The notes below the pieces were generated by a model that saw only the letters and a program-made list of their open reading frames with translations, searched no databases and was not told where the DNA came from. From Mytilisepta virgata (lineage: Eukaryota; Mollusca; Bivalvia; Mytilida; Mytilidae): 64,000 nucleotides of DNA. Of this stretch, positions 11,176 to 24,208 are shown in pieces (position 1 is the first letter of the stretch; each line of letters opens with the position of its first letter). Location of the stretch: assembly GCA_028015205.1 (NCBI GenBank), contig CM051514.1, forward strand, positions 23,452,150-23,516,149. The letters run 5' to 3'. A program made the position numbers and the translations under genes.

Positions 11176-12277
11176 AGACGTCAGTGATTTAAAGAAGTAT
11201 CTGTACAAAAAGGGACAGTTATATGTAAATCCAATGCTTTTATCAAAACAGGGAACGGCATGTATTCCATATAAAAACTTTTTATTTTTGCCTTAATTTA
11301 ATATGCAATTGACAATATTTACCTGAAGATTATGACAACTTTACAAAACTGTCCACTCGACAGACTTATTTCTGATGTCGAAAATAAGTATAGAAAAAAA
11401 ACTGAAGTTTTTACATTCAACCCATATCCGGACGATTAGAAAATTACGTAACTGGGTAAATATATATTATACAAGTAAATGATTTAAAATTGCAAGAAAT
11501 TTATCTGTTCTTTTGCGTTAAAGGGAAAGTCCGAAAAGGTGGAGTTCGCGTTTTCGCCTTTTGGCAATTTCCCGTTTTTTTGTTTTTAGAATCAAAAGCC
11601 GAAAAAGCATCTGGCCTCCATATTTAATACTTTTTGCATCTTTTTGTAAGACATACTTCAGTTATTTGTGTTGTACACTCATTAGTTCTGCTGGGATAAA
11701 AGGGTGGGTTGAAAGAGATTTGAAACAATTAATGTACAGTGACTAAATTTCTCGTCAATTTATTTCCCAGGTAAATTATAAACGAAAGATTTCCCTGGGA
11801 AACTTTAATATTTCTAGTGCGAGATAACGGAAATACGTACGAGTGGTACTTGGAAGGGTAAGACCTTTTTTAAATATGTATAATTCTTCAGCAGGCACAA
11901 AAACTTAATGAAAACAAAAATAACAATTTATGATTTTAACATGGACAAACAACAATTTTATAACTTTGAGCAACCAAAAACAATATTATATTTTTTACTC
12001 AACATGTAAAAAGAACAGTTGTATGTACAATGTACGTACCTTATCTCTGACTTTATATTGAAAGGCACATTTAACCATGTTGGGTTGGAGGTGGGGGGGA
12101 AGCAAATCATTATTGATTATCTTTTAGTTACAGCAGAACAACCCCTTTTTTACAGAAATCTGGAGATGGGCAAACACGTTTTTGCACAATTTAAAAGGGT
12201 GGGCAATAATTTTTTTTTAATGAAACAAATTTTAGCATGTACCGGCCCATCCATCTGATAAATATCGAACAGTCCTA

Positions 12278-12727
12278 AGCTTACTGATCAGAAATCTTCG
12301 GCGAATACAGATCTGTATTTTAAGTTGGTTATAATGTTTTCTTTGTAGAACTTTTTGATTGAGCTGCATAAATTACCAGATAAAGTTCTATAAGTTCAAA
12401 CTGCAGATATGTATGACCTGGTGTATTGTTCCTCATTATAAATTATTCATTTAATACATGTTAAAAAATGGTATATTTTTTATTGTTGTCAATATATAAA
12501 AGCATTTCCCCAGGAAACTACTTCATGGTTTGTTTCTAAAGGAAACCATGATGTGCTGGTTGTTACTGATGAGAAATTTTCTTAAAATACAGAACTGATA
12601 TGTTTCGTTAGGTATAATGTTTTCTTTGTGGAACCATTTGATTGAGCTGCATATAACCTCAAACTGCAGATATAAAGGACATGTTGTATTGTTTTCACAA
12701 TAAATTATTCATTTAATGAATGTTAAA
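12278..12727. repeat. tandem duplication, two units of about 200 bp
   Basis: 12278-12475 and 12563-12727 share the succession TACTGATCAGAAAT.., TATAATGTTTTCTTTGT, TTGATTGAGCTGCATA, CAAACTGCAGATAT and AATTATTCATTTAAT. No coding sequence is evident. Confidence 0.75.
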
Positions 12728-12732
12728 TATAG

Positions 12733-12888
12733 ATTCTATTTCAGTTTCGAGTGAATTACAAGATTTCTACACTCGAGAGAGTTAAAATTAATATTTTAAC
12801 ATGCGAGCCTTGGCGAGCATGTTAAATCTTAATTTTAACTCTCGAGAGTGTAGAAATCTTGTAATTCGCGAGAAATTGAAGTAGAATT
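12733..12888. repeat. foldback palindrome with GCGAGCCTTGGCGAGC centre
   Basis: Arms of about 70 bases run ATTCTA(T)TTCAG.. through ACAAGATTTCTACACTCGAGAG.. to ..AACATGCGAGCC and are mirrored to 12888. The arms pair almost completely. It looks like a foldback/MITE element. Confidence 0.8.
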
Positions 12889-14412
12889 TGTTTCTCCCAA
12901 TACGCTTGTACCAAAGAATCTAGGTCATCTCTAATTGTACCCCGACATTTGTTTTTGTTATCGTTTACGCTCGACCGGATATCGCTTGACGATTTGTTTA
13001 GTGCGATGTCGCGACCTTTAGGGCGGCCAATAAAATTCCGTTTCCGCACGAGACTTTTTAATTGCTCTAGAGCATTAAATTATTTTTATTCAATGGGCTG
13101 AACGGTATGAAAATACGCACACCCATGGGAGAAAATTTTTTATATTTTTGCATTTTTAGCTCAGTCTTTTGTTATTCTCTTATACTATCGGGGCATATAG
13201 GGTTGCCCATGTTCGTGAATCTAACCTTATCAATATGTTTTCCCACCCCTGTTATTTTGAACGGATAAGTTGAACGGATAATTTATGAATATTGTGGGTA
13301 GCATGTAATATTCCGTTGATATTTTCCGCCTCTCTTTGAACGTAATGATCTGTGCTTAACTATTATTAACTACTATTTTCAAGAGTACTGGATTTACGGT
13401 TTCATCGTATTCTCCTTTAAGCTTCCAAGTGGGAATTTGGAATTTAATTTTTGGAATCTCAAAACTAAAGGGATGACATACATACGGTAATGTATGAACA
13501 CTAAAAGCTTTTACCATTGTTACTTCTCTGTTCAGCTTAAATAGAGTCAGAATTCAAACATGTTTCAGACATTTCCTTATTTGTTTTATGGAACAATTTA
13601 TTCAGCACGCTCTTTCCAACAAAGCAAATGCACTGTTTATTAAGCAGAAAATACAAATATCATGTTTCGTTGTGGCGACTTCTAGGTGTATATTTTGGTT
13701 AGTTTATTTCGGAGATGGGATGTTAACTCCATATCCGTTATTTTTTCATATGTTGTACATTGCTTTTGTCAACTTTCAATATGATAGGACAACACTTCAT
13801 GCATGTATAAGTATTTTCATTTTCAGTATAGAACTTCGATTTTTATATTAAATGACTGTTCTACTTTGCGATTTTCATTAAAGTTTACTTCAAAGAGACC
13901 ACTGACTGAATTGAAACAAAATCTTTACATGAAGTGGTTTGTATTCAAGTGGACCGTTTTATCTTTCATGTTTTGAAAGAACAGATCTGAGCTTTAACAA
14001 ATGGGAATTTAACATACGACGATAATAACATCGATTTATGGATTATAATGAAAGGAAAAAAAACATTTTACGAAATAGATTTACTAAACTTTCAAAAAGA
14101 TACGTCATGTGTATTCGATACGGGGGATATACGTCTTAAAACGACTGACTTCTAATGGTGTTCATGGTTTATACGACTTTATCACTACAAACCAGCAAAA
14201 GTCAGAAAAGCCTAGTTTTTTGTACTGAATTGTACAGTCGAACCGCCAAGTGCCATTTTGACCGTTACGCTAGTGCATTCTATTTACAGAGAAACAGGTG
14301 GAGATAATTTCAGAATTTTTTACACTAGATAGCGCTTTTAGTTCAAACTCCAATTTTTTATTGACAGGACGCGTGTGAATAAAACGTATCACAAAATACC
14401 GAAATAAATTTG

Positions 14413-14462
14413 ATGCATTGTATGGCCATTTCGTTGTCTGACAACTCATCAGCAGTGCTCGA
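14413..14462 (-). ncRNA. type I hammerhead ribozyme
   Basis: On minus the order is as follows. Stem I 5' strand GAGCACTG. CTGATGA (14452-14446). A stem II hairpin with GTTG/CAAC arms. GAAA (14432-14429). A minimal self-complementary stem III, ATGGCCAT, counting the final A of GAAA. An A as the cleavage-site base (TA at 14422-14421). Then stem I 3' strand CAATGCATC, which pairs with the 5' strand at five of the first six positions. All invariant core bases of a hammerhead are present. Hammerheads with this tiny stem III are known from animal retrozymes and Penelope-like elements. Predicted cleavage is between 14421 and 14420 on minus. Confidence 0.75.
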
Positions 14463-15568
14463 AATCAAAATATTGGAAAACCGGTTAAAGATATAATGAT
14501 GAATTAATAAGCACAATCATCAAAAATCAAAACAATTAAAACAAATAGGTATCCAAACTCAGCTAAGGGTTACCTCTGCATCAAAACGAAGAGCCTTATA
14601 AATTTCTTGTAAAATGTGTAAATATCGTTGTGCTAGTTTCTGACTTTCAAATAACATAGATGGAAATATGTGTAAAAATTATTTCGTTAACACCCTGGCC
14701 TATTTGATTCACCTGACACTGAAAATTATGAACGTATCAGACATCAAAAGTGAGTATTTTTGCGCACCTCAAAATGGCCGGCGACACACGTCGACACTTT
14801 TTAGCCAATGAACAGATCTCGCTCGTTTACTGATTCACTGGCAGGAACCTATAATGTTTTGTTTTGCAAATAGATATAGTATCGGGTCTTTCATTTGCAA
14901 GTTAAAAAGGCTGTCCTAAGACTCAGTTACATAGTACTTACTCAATATCCAGGGGTTTCAAAAAATGCAAAGAAATGAAGTGTCGTTTTTCTTGTTTTCA
15001 CATAATGACACGTTTGAAGTATTTTTTTATGTTGGATATTCAATTTTCTGCATAAAATTTTAAAGGAGTGTCTATTTTCAAAGATCAGTCACCTGGAAAG
15101 TCCCCTTCCCAGTCTTGTGGTTTATTATTGGGCCCTACACGTTTCTTTTTTTAAATTTTACTCAGGTTCATCTAATAGGTTACATTATGGACAGAAAAAA
15201 ATCCATGGTGAGATGATTTTTAAAAAATTAAGATAAAAAAACAGATTTACTAACAACATTTGAATAAATAGTATTGAAACTCTTTTAGTCTTCACAATAT
15301 CGTGAAATTAGGCATAAATACTCAACCTAAGAGCTAAGCATTTTATTTATTATCATTGGCAATGTACAGGAAAACTATTAGTAAATAAATTGTATATCAA
15401 AATATATATTTTAGGTGTATTTGTTTTACTTTGGATGATTTTCATATATGTCTTTATGTGTATAATTTCTTAAATTTTTGTCAAAATAGTAATCTTGTAA
15501 TATCTTCAACTCAAGTTCAAATTTTATAACCACTGTTAAGTAAGGTTACCTAATTTATTTTCATTTAA

Positions 15569-15841
15569 GGTGGTACCCAACACTTTCACTAAAATTAATT
15601 TGGCTCGTTTAATTTTCATAAAATTTTGACAAAGTATTTACTTTGACCCATTGACAAAAATTTTAAAATTTCAAAACATTTGAACCAATCAATTCATCAG
15701 AAAAATTAAACTGATTATATAGAAGTTTGACAAACACTAATATTGATCATTGAAAAGCTTAATATTCCCTTAACAACACAACGTTATTAAAACGTTTAGC
15801 TGATTTTACAGAGTTATCTCCCTGTAGTGTTAGGTACCACC
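15569..15841. mobile_element. TTAA MITE with GGTGGTACC termini
   Basis: The element starts GGTGGTACCCAACACT and ends with the complement of GGTGGTACCTAACACT. It is bounded by TTAA on both sides (15565-15568 and 15842-15845). It is 273 bp, has no coding sequence, and is a piggyBac-type non-autonomous element. Confidence 0.85.
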
Positions 15842-18321
15842 TTAAATGATTTTTAATTTGTTTATCCTCTGGTGTCATCTGGGACTATTTAGTTAGAATA
15901 GTCTATGATTCAATCAAGGTATAGTTTTCAGTTTTATTATATTTTGGTTGTGTTCTCTTATTCAAAGAATATTCATTACATTCACCTAAATTCCACCATG
16001 TTATGTACATGTATACAGCATTAATAGACCTATTAACTTAAATTCTGTGGAAAATTTCTAATTTTTGTGCGTTGCCTTTAATTTCAAAATCAAAATCCAG
16101 GATCTTGGGTTAGACTTCGATATTAAAGTTTTTCTTATACATATGATTTATTTTGTTATTTCATGATTTTTAATTCATGTTCATGTTCATGTCCAGATTT
16201 TCAGTTTTTTACTTGGAAAGTCAGCAAATTTCAATATTAAGCATGAGAAATTGGTCTATAAAATCACATGTATATATTTTTTTACCAATTTTGGCACTAC
16301 AGGATGTGAAATGGGTCAAATACACAAAAAGCAATAATAATTATTCTTAATCAATACAATAATTATTAATTAATCAAAAACAAGATTGAGAAGTCATACA
16401 TTAATGTACAAATGTAAATTTTCCTTTTGCTGAAATGAATATGCATATGATTCATGTGATTTGCTGGCAAAAATAAATCTGTCCTTGTCAGATCCTTACA
16501 GTTTTTCACAATTGAGTAATGGATAAAGATAGTTTTAATTTAAATAATTTTTTTTTTTCGAATTCTTTTTTTTTAATTTGCTACTCAATTTAGGTCTCGA
16601 TAAAGATAAAAATCCATTATTTAATAGCTTCCTCATTGCAAAATGCACAATCCATTGAAGTAGAAATTGGAGCAAGTAATTTTTTTTTCAAAATTAAGTG
16701 AAAAAAAAATTCTTCAGTCCTGTTTTTGAAAAAAAAACTATATAAACATTTGTCATTACTCAAATAGACCTATAGCAGTACTTCAGCTACCCTCAGGCTT
16801 TCAGTTGTTAATTTCTATGGACAATAATTTTTAAATTCATTTGCGCACATTCTACCATTCAACAGAGAATTTATGAACCCTTCCACAAGATGATGGATGT
16901 CTCAAATAAGCATTACAACTTATACCATGTACTAGTTACTGACCTTGCGTATGATCAAGAAACTTTGAACGAACAATGACTTTAACTAACACGTATGACA
17001 ATGAAATGGAGACTGTAATTATATTTTTACATTGGAATGATTTTTTTTTCTACATTTTCACAAAAGTTACATCTTTGAACTGGCTCAATATCAAAAATGT
17101 TAATTTTAATTTTCTGATTTATGTTATTTTCATTATTATTATACTATTTATATACTGCCTTTAAAAGAAATTGTTGAAATTTGTTTTAGCACACCTATTT
17201 TGCTGAAGTCTTCTACGTTGTTAAAATCATAGCTGACTTAATCGACAGGATGATCGAATGTTATTTATCCTTTATTATTAATATTAAAATCTTGCACTGT
17301 TACGATTGTTGTAGCTTTTGATATGTGTCTTCCTGTAATATGGTACATTGCCACTTTCTGTCTGTAAATATGTAAAATCTTAATACATTGTCTATTCTTC
17401 CAAAACATTACTTTAAATATATGTTTCTAGTCCCATCAGCTGAAATTTTACACACCCTTCCCTAAATCGACCGAGACCCTTTCAAAAAAGTTGTACGTCT
17501 TAAAAAAATGGTAAAGACTAAAATTTGTTTTAGAGTTAGTCCTCCCCCTTTTCCCCTCTCTCCATCCCCGTTGGACCGGCTTCTAGATCTGACTGATATA
17601 TTTCATTTTTAATTTGTGTCTTCAATACGATAAATTCCCGAGTCTTTAATAAGATATATTCCCGAGTTTGTGTAGGTTACTTATAGATATATTTCACACA
17701 TATGACCGCGTTTCATAATATTCCTTTACCGAAAAGATTTCATGACATTTCAAATGTAATAACTATAATCAATCTATTTAGTATAAATTATTCAAAAAAT
17801 AATTAGTAGAAATTATACTTTTGTGAACTCTTTCCATAAAGTATTTTCACTACCACCTTCCTTAAAATTAATAAGAAAAGCTAAAATGTTTCCTTAGTTT
17901 AACATTTTAATGGCTACCACATATGTATGATGGGCAGAGTTTCCTAAACATGATGTTAATTTAAGAATGTCCTCAGATAATACTTATGATGTTATCATTA
18001 ACACTTGAATAGAATTGTGGAGTTACCATAACTTCATTGTTTTCTTAGTAAACCATTAAGTACTTTCATTTGATGAATAATGATGCTTTCTTCCGAGTTT
18101 TAGAGTACACCACAATAACGTTTACTATGGAAACTGTATCTGTTTAACATCTAATGTGATTTCCGTTTCACATGACCGTATAACTTCTTTTGCGTTCCGA
18201 GAAATTTTAATACGACAACAATAAATGGTGTCAAATTAAAATTATACCCCAAAAATACAAATGTTTAAGAAAATGGTTAAAACATAGCTGATATTAGTTG
18301 TAATGTGTATTTGTGGTATCT

Positions 18322-18342
18322 ATCTTTCTATCTATCTATCTA

Positions 18343-18375
<33 letters not shown>
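18322..18375. repeat. TCTA then TA microsatellite
   Basis: A run of TCTA units passes into TA units and directly abuts the Penelope terminus. The same arrangement occurs at 3237-3273. Confidence 0.9.
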
Positions 18376-18379
<4 letters not shown>

Positions 18380-19720
18380 GTCTAAAAAGTTGCAAAACAA
18401 CATAAAAAAAAAACAAATACAATTTTGAATTCTAAAAATAATTCAAACTTAGCAAAATTTTCGGATCACTGAGATCCTTCATCAGTGTTGCGAAATGACT
18501 AATTAATTATATGTAGAAAGCACAATGGCTAATCGTGTTCTTGATCTTCCTCAGGGGTAGCAACGCATGTAAACAAAAATTAAAATAAATAATCCTTTAA
18601 CATAAGGTAGAAAATTATTTTACAGAATTATAACATCATAAAAATTGAAAAAGTACACGAAAAAAATAAATAAAGCACTTGGAAATAACTATAAAAAAGG
18701 ATTATTCAATATCTGTATCAATTTATAAATAAATTTATTTCCTCTTATTTATTCCCCTTGGATATAAGGTGCCTAATTCTTTTATCCAGAAGCTTTCTCT
18801 TGTCTGCCTTTCTTGATCACTCCAAATCAAATTTTGTTCTATAATAGAAACTTTCATTTTACCAAAGCCTCCAGGATTGTGTCCAGTCGACCGAAAGTGT
18901 TGGCTGACGGGTAGAAAGTCTTTCTTTGTTATATCACTTCTATGGCCGTTCATTCTTTTGTTGAAAGCTTGCTTACTTTCTCCAACGTACTGCAGATTAC
19001 AAATCACACACTCCAACATGTAGATCACGTTGCTTGATTTGCAGTTCACAGTGCAAAATATTTTGTAATCTTTGGCTGTTGTGTGACTTTTAAAGCTCTG
19101 TGTACATATCATCTTGGAGCAAGTCTTACACCTTTTGTCTGATCAAGCCTGACATTGGCCAGTTATGAAGACATCTTGCTAGTGATATCAGCTCGTAAAA
19201 GAATGTCTTTCAGGTGTTCTGTCGTGGGAATGCCATAACTGGGGGGGAAGTCTGGAAAGGTCGGGGTGTTTTTCGAATTATTTCAAGTGTGCCCTGATGG
19301 TACTAGAGGCATTGTGAAGGCTAGGGTGGTATGTTTTCACGAACGGGAATCTGTTGGTGGTCTCTTTTTCTTTATATTCTAAGAGATTGTCTCTTCTGAT
19401 GCGGTTAGCTTTTTTGAAGACGTTGTCCTGATGTTACTAGAGACATTGTGAAGGCTAGGGTAGTATGTTGTAACGAACGGAAATCTGTTGATGGTCTCTT
19501 TTTCTTTATATCCTAAGAGATTGTCTCTACTGAAGCGGTTAGCTTTTTTGAAGCCGTTGTCCTGGTGGTACTAGAGACATTGTGAAGGCTAGAGTTGTAT
19601 TTTGTATCGAACGGGATTGTGTTGGTGGTCTCTATTTCTTTATATTCTAAGAGATTGAAGACGGCTTCAAAAAAGCTAACCGCTTCAGTAGGCTTCAAAA
19701 GGCTTATATGAATGAAGCGG
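18376..19720 (-). mobile_element. truncated Penelope-like element with GIY-YIG domain
   Basis: Minus-strand frame 19112-18735 encodes a GIY-YIG endonuclease end: a 'CKTC'-like Cys pair upstream, 'VIYMLECVICNLQYVGES' (the GIY-YIG equivalent), then 'KRMNGHRSDI' and 'QHFRSTGH', ending in a basic tail. This nuclease nicks target DNA for Penelope retrotransposition. Upstream (19140-19700) the linker region occurs three times in 134-bp units and is frame-broken. No reverse transcriptase is found beyond 19720, so the element is 5'-truncated. The 3' end (18376-18487) is the terminus duplicated as a palindrome at 3274-3523. Confidence 0.85.
19300..19700 (-). repeat. three 134-bp tandem units within the Penelope element
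   Basis: The phrase ATTGTGAAGG recurs at 19311, 19445 and 19579 within long matching units. Because 134 is not a multiple of three, the repeats shift the reading frame at each junction. An inverted fragment of the unit lies at about 19655-19690. Confidence 0.85.
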
Positions 19721-19857
19721 GATTTTTCTCAATCTCAATATTTCAAAAATTAAAATCGAATTTTGGTCAAAAATGACAAAATCGCAATAATAAATGCACG
19801 CAATAATTTCTTAATTTACAGTATATACAATGCCGTGAACGTATTTTTTAATTTCCC

Positions 19858-20002
19858 CACTCTCCACGGTGGTGAGAAATCGGTTCACCACGCTCTCTCC
19901 ACGCTTTTCTGCACCGTGGAGACACTCATCTCTCCACCATGGAGGCACACAATTCTCCACCATGGAGACACGCACGTGGAGTCCACGTGTCGTTACCATT
20001 TG
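19858..20002. repeat. cluster of TCCAC-GTGGA dyads
   Basis: Within about 145 bases I count several copies of a CTCCAC(C/G)(A/G)TGGAG-type dyad or its halves (for example 19860-19870, 19911-19922, 19934-19946, 19956-19967, 19974-19990). The cluster is much more GC-rich than its surroundings. Function is unknown. Confidence 0.7.
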
Positions 20003-20939
20003 CTAAGACTATGCTACCAAGCTTTGTTAAAAAATAAATTAATCTATCTGAAGCTTTTAGCGTTTTATTTTATTTATTTATTTATGCATTTTTTCCTAGC
20101 TTCAAACCTTGACTGGTCTCGCTAAAATTTCTAAAATAAAATTATTGTTATAGTTTCTAGAAACACGTAAACATAAATAATAACCAGAACAGAAAAATAA
20201 GCAAAAGAATGGGGCATTCATTTTATATACTATGACTATCTTTAATGCTTTATAAATTCTCTCCAAATGATTTTAATATTACGTGTCTTAATTTTTATCT
20301 TAATCTTTTAGTTAAAAATGTGATAGGGAAAGAGATATGCAATAACTGTTTTACATATATTTCACTTTTGAATAGATCCCTTAAACACGGTTATAAACAG
20401 AGTGAAAGGTAACACCAGGTACTTAACTTGGAAAATTCTTGATAGACTAAACCTACAAACTTCCTCCTCCATATAATTATCTTTATAAACATATTTTTTT
20501 CATTTTCAGACGAATCTCCTTATAATTTTATATTTACAACCAGTTCTTAGTAAAATCTAAGGACAATTGATATTTTTTAACTTTTAATAAAAGCAATGAA
20601 GGAAAGTAAAATTCATTAGAAAATAAATAAATCAACAAAGCCACCTATACACACGTCTTCTCTACTTATGAATAGACATTTACATGATCAGGTATGCACG
20701 GATCATTGACCGTGACCATGTTACAGGACAAATTATGTGGATTACGTACCAACTTAATGAGATAATTTCCCAGTGATCAATCAGGTTCCCGTCATAAAAG
20801 CTAAACCAAAAATAAGCAAAAAATCCAACAAATATTGGCAAAATCAGATTCCTCGGGTCATTTTATGTTCAATAAACTGTAGTTTTAAATAGTTTTTTAG
20901 ATTTTTTTTTCAATTAGAAACGAAATAATAACCTTATCA

Positions 20940-21250
20940 AACAGCATGGTGACGTGTGATCCAATGATAGCGATGTTACGGTAAGGAATCACGTGAGTAG
21001 ACCTTGTGGGGAGTCATGATACGGAACGCCATAAAATCAGCTGTGTACACACTGACTCTAACTGAGATCCTTCGGTGATTTTATTGAGGAATGTCTATGA
21101 AACTGAAGGATTTAGGCCTATTTAGAATGTGTGAAAATGTTAGAAGATTATTCGATGGTGCTTGAGTGTCGGGCTACTTCTAGATCGACATGTTTGCTTG
21201 TGTTGAGGAGAAAACAACTTTGAAGTATGGACATTATACGACACATTTTT
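20940..21250 (+). other. GC-richer, possibly 5' exon or promoter-like stretch
   Basis: The stretch contains ATCACGTGA (E-box-like) near 20991 and TGACGTG near 20951. It also has a short ATG frame from about 21090 that closes after 25 codons at 21166. It stands out by composition from the AT-rich flanks. I cannot identify a gene, and this may be chance. Confidence 0.2.
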
Positions 21251-21859
21251 TAGCTGATATAATCTATTACTGAATTAATTCTGCACACATTAATGGAATG
21301 TTTGCATAGAAATAACACTGAATCATAGTGTAGAACTACATAAATGTTTGTGAAGGCCCGTTTCTTACATTCATCAGTTTGAATAAGCGTGTCTATAATC
21401 CTAAGAAACGTAAAAAGGTTTTTTGTGTCCAAAAGCACAAAAAGTACCCAAAACTATTTACTAAAACGTTGATGTGAAAATGCGTATAATTCTACAGGAT
21501 ATTAAAAATGCTTTGAACTCTAGTTTGAATGAATTTGTGCATTAGAAAAGAAGGCAAGTCTAGATAAATTATCAGTATTTTCAAATAAAATCATTTGCGC
21601 TCAGTGGGTTCTTAAGCCTCAAACGCCTCCGGCGAAGCATTTCCTTATGATTGGAGTTTTCAAATTTTCGCTTCGCGGGTTCTCAATCCTTGTTTGATAT
21701 GTATACTATTTGCCTTGTAGAGACCGTTTTTAATTTGAAGCGGAACAAAATGGAGGCCGTTAAAAAAGCCTCCATAGCAACGTCTGCTAGGTTCATCGGT
21801 CATGCGAATCAGATGTGGTACCTCTTCAAGGGACCGGCAAAGTAGATTCTACCCCTACT

Positions 21860-23100
21860 TTTCACCTCTGTACATTGCTTTGGAGCCTTAAAACACATTT
21901 CAACAGACAATTCTTTTCGGTGACTTTAACATTGAAATAAGCTTTTGTTTAAGTTCAAAATAATTTTCGTGCATTTAATTTTAGAAATGCTTGAGGTAAT
22001 GAAAAAATACATATACTTTTTTGGAGTTTGTGGGAAATTATAGGTCAAAACTAGGACTTTGTGTGAGACATTAACAAATTTCAGAAAGACATATTTCTTC
22101 ATAACCACATTGTGTAAATGGTGTCCTCTACGAACTGTGACATTTTTGAAAACCACATGACTACTTGACATTCAGTTGGGTATGTTTATTTTGTTTTCTA
22201 TATTGATTCTTCCCTTTTTAATGATATAATCTATTACTGAATAAATTCTGCACACATTAATCGAATGTTTGCATAGAAATAACAGAATGTTTGCATAGAA
22301 ATAACATAGTGTAGCTTGGTGTTTCATTAGTACTTCCGATCGTGTTCCAAGATTTTTGACAATTCAGAATTGTTACCAGTGCCAATCATGATTTAAACTC
22401 TTCCTCAAAACCATTTATGTTTCATATTAAATAATCAATGATCCTTACTATTTTTATATACTATAATATGTAATCAATATACATGGTAGGTCTAGTCATC
22501 ATTTCTACTGTAACGTCGTGTGGTGTTAAAAAATGGAAGCCAAAGTACACCGAGAACGCGGTCACCGTAATTTTCAGTGTGATTACATAAAAAATAGTAA
22601 AGTATATAGTTCTTACTTTTTCCCCATAATTGAAGTTTAATTACTGATAAAAAAAACAGAAAATATATACACTGAAAATGTTTTAGAACAGGTAGCAACT
22701 TTTAGTAGGCAAAATATATTTAATACTTTAAGCATCTTTGTTAATTTTAAAAAGTGTTCATTCTTTACCAATCGTGTATCAGTATATCCGTTTATCGTGA
22801 TCTGGTACAAGGTAAAAACAAATCATGAAACAGGATTTTTTGTCCGGTATGGTGAAAATTCGGAAAACCTGACACTAATAAAATAGTTCTTCGTGTTAAT
22901 TAATCGCGCAAGCGCTTTGGCGGCCAGGTTGTTTTTCTCGGTACTTGTTAAAAAACGCCAAAATTGAAGTGCACCAATGTGAAAAGACATGTGCAAACTA
23001 CATTTACATCCATGGGGACAAAATAAGGACACATTCGTAGTAAAGAGAGACACAAAAACAAACCAAGTATGGTACTGCACAAAATCGCCGTTTTGACCAA
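21860..23100. repeat. duplicated intergenic block, pair of 59050-60650
   Basis: Long colinear similarity to 59050-60650 is visible. Landmarks include GCTT(T/C)GGAGCCTTAAAACA, ATAATTTTCGTGCA, AGAAATGCTTGAG, CGATCGTGTTCCAAGATT, GAACAGGTAGCAA and TTGGCG(G/A)CCAG. It lies between gene A and the gene D relic, as its partner lies between genes B and C. Confidence 0.8.
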
Positions 23101-24208
23101 AAGGAAAATGTAACTGCTATCATGTCAGAACAGCCCAACATCTGTCTCGTCCTCTAGCATCTTTCGAGAATACTTATCAAAATTAAACCCTCAGTGTAAT
23201 AGGCTGTAGCAATTTTTTTTACATTCTTTTGTTGTTAATTTGTGACTACCAATTCCTGCCGTTTTAGACAGAGAGGCGAATCAGTGTGTACTAAGGTAAA
23301 TCTCCGTATCTACGGATACAGTTAACTTATTCCCAATTTTGTTACATGTGAGTTGTCTCCCATTTAAAGAGTTGTCTGGTCTGTCTAGAAGGTGTCTTCA
23401 ATAGATATCTATGTACAAATTGTCATTTTCCTGAAAGTTTTTCTTCCTAACAATATCCCACATATACAATAGTGATATGTTTTTGGATATATCTTGCCAC
23501 ATTTTCGATGCTTGATGAAGGCATCCCTAATTCAATATTTTCAGACAAAAATTTAATTATTTTTTGTCCTTATATCAGGAAACGCAACTCTTGCACATGG
23601 GAGACAACTCCAATATCCGAAAGTGGGGAATATTATTATCCTTGACGAGCGTTTATAAAACTGTTCAAAGCAACTAATTTGTTTCTGTGAAATCGGTTAA
23701 ATTCAAGTGGTGTATTGTAACAAGACAAAACTATATCCTTGCATTGTCCATGATATTGATGCAACTGAGTGTGAGTTTTTCTGGCCAGTTATGTTAGTTT
23801 GATCATGTAAATTTGGTCACATTAATAGATCCACAAATAAAAGTAGAATCTCGACATTATGACCTTAAAAAAAGTACATTGAAACGATTGAAATATGTTA
23901 TCCACCTTTAAGGCTGCACTATTTCTGAATAACATCGTTCTGAAGTTTTTTATTTTTTTCTCTGAATAAAGGAGACCTGTCCACATTGTCAATGTTGATT
24001 CCTTTCAAGTTGTTTTTTTATTGCTTTGCACAGAAAAGCCCCATTGGTATCATTTTCTCAGATGTCACTGCATTATCAGTAAGTACATTTAAACATTTTT
24101 AGCTGAAGATTTAACTTGCTTTAAAAAATCTTTTCATCTTATGGTACGTATTTTGTCTACCTCGTGTTTATGCCCGTTTAGTTGTATTGTTCAAGTTCAA
24201 ATATTTAA

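Noticed and set aside
22823..23080. 85-codon minus frame
   Set aside because: The duplicate copy (60400-60640) has frame shifts and stops at the same place, so the frame is not maintained.
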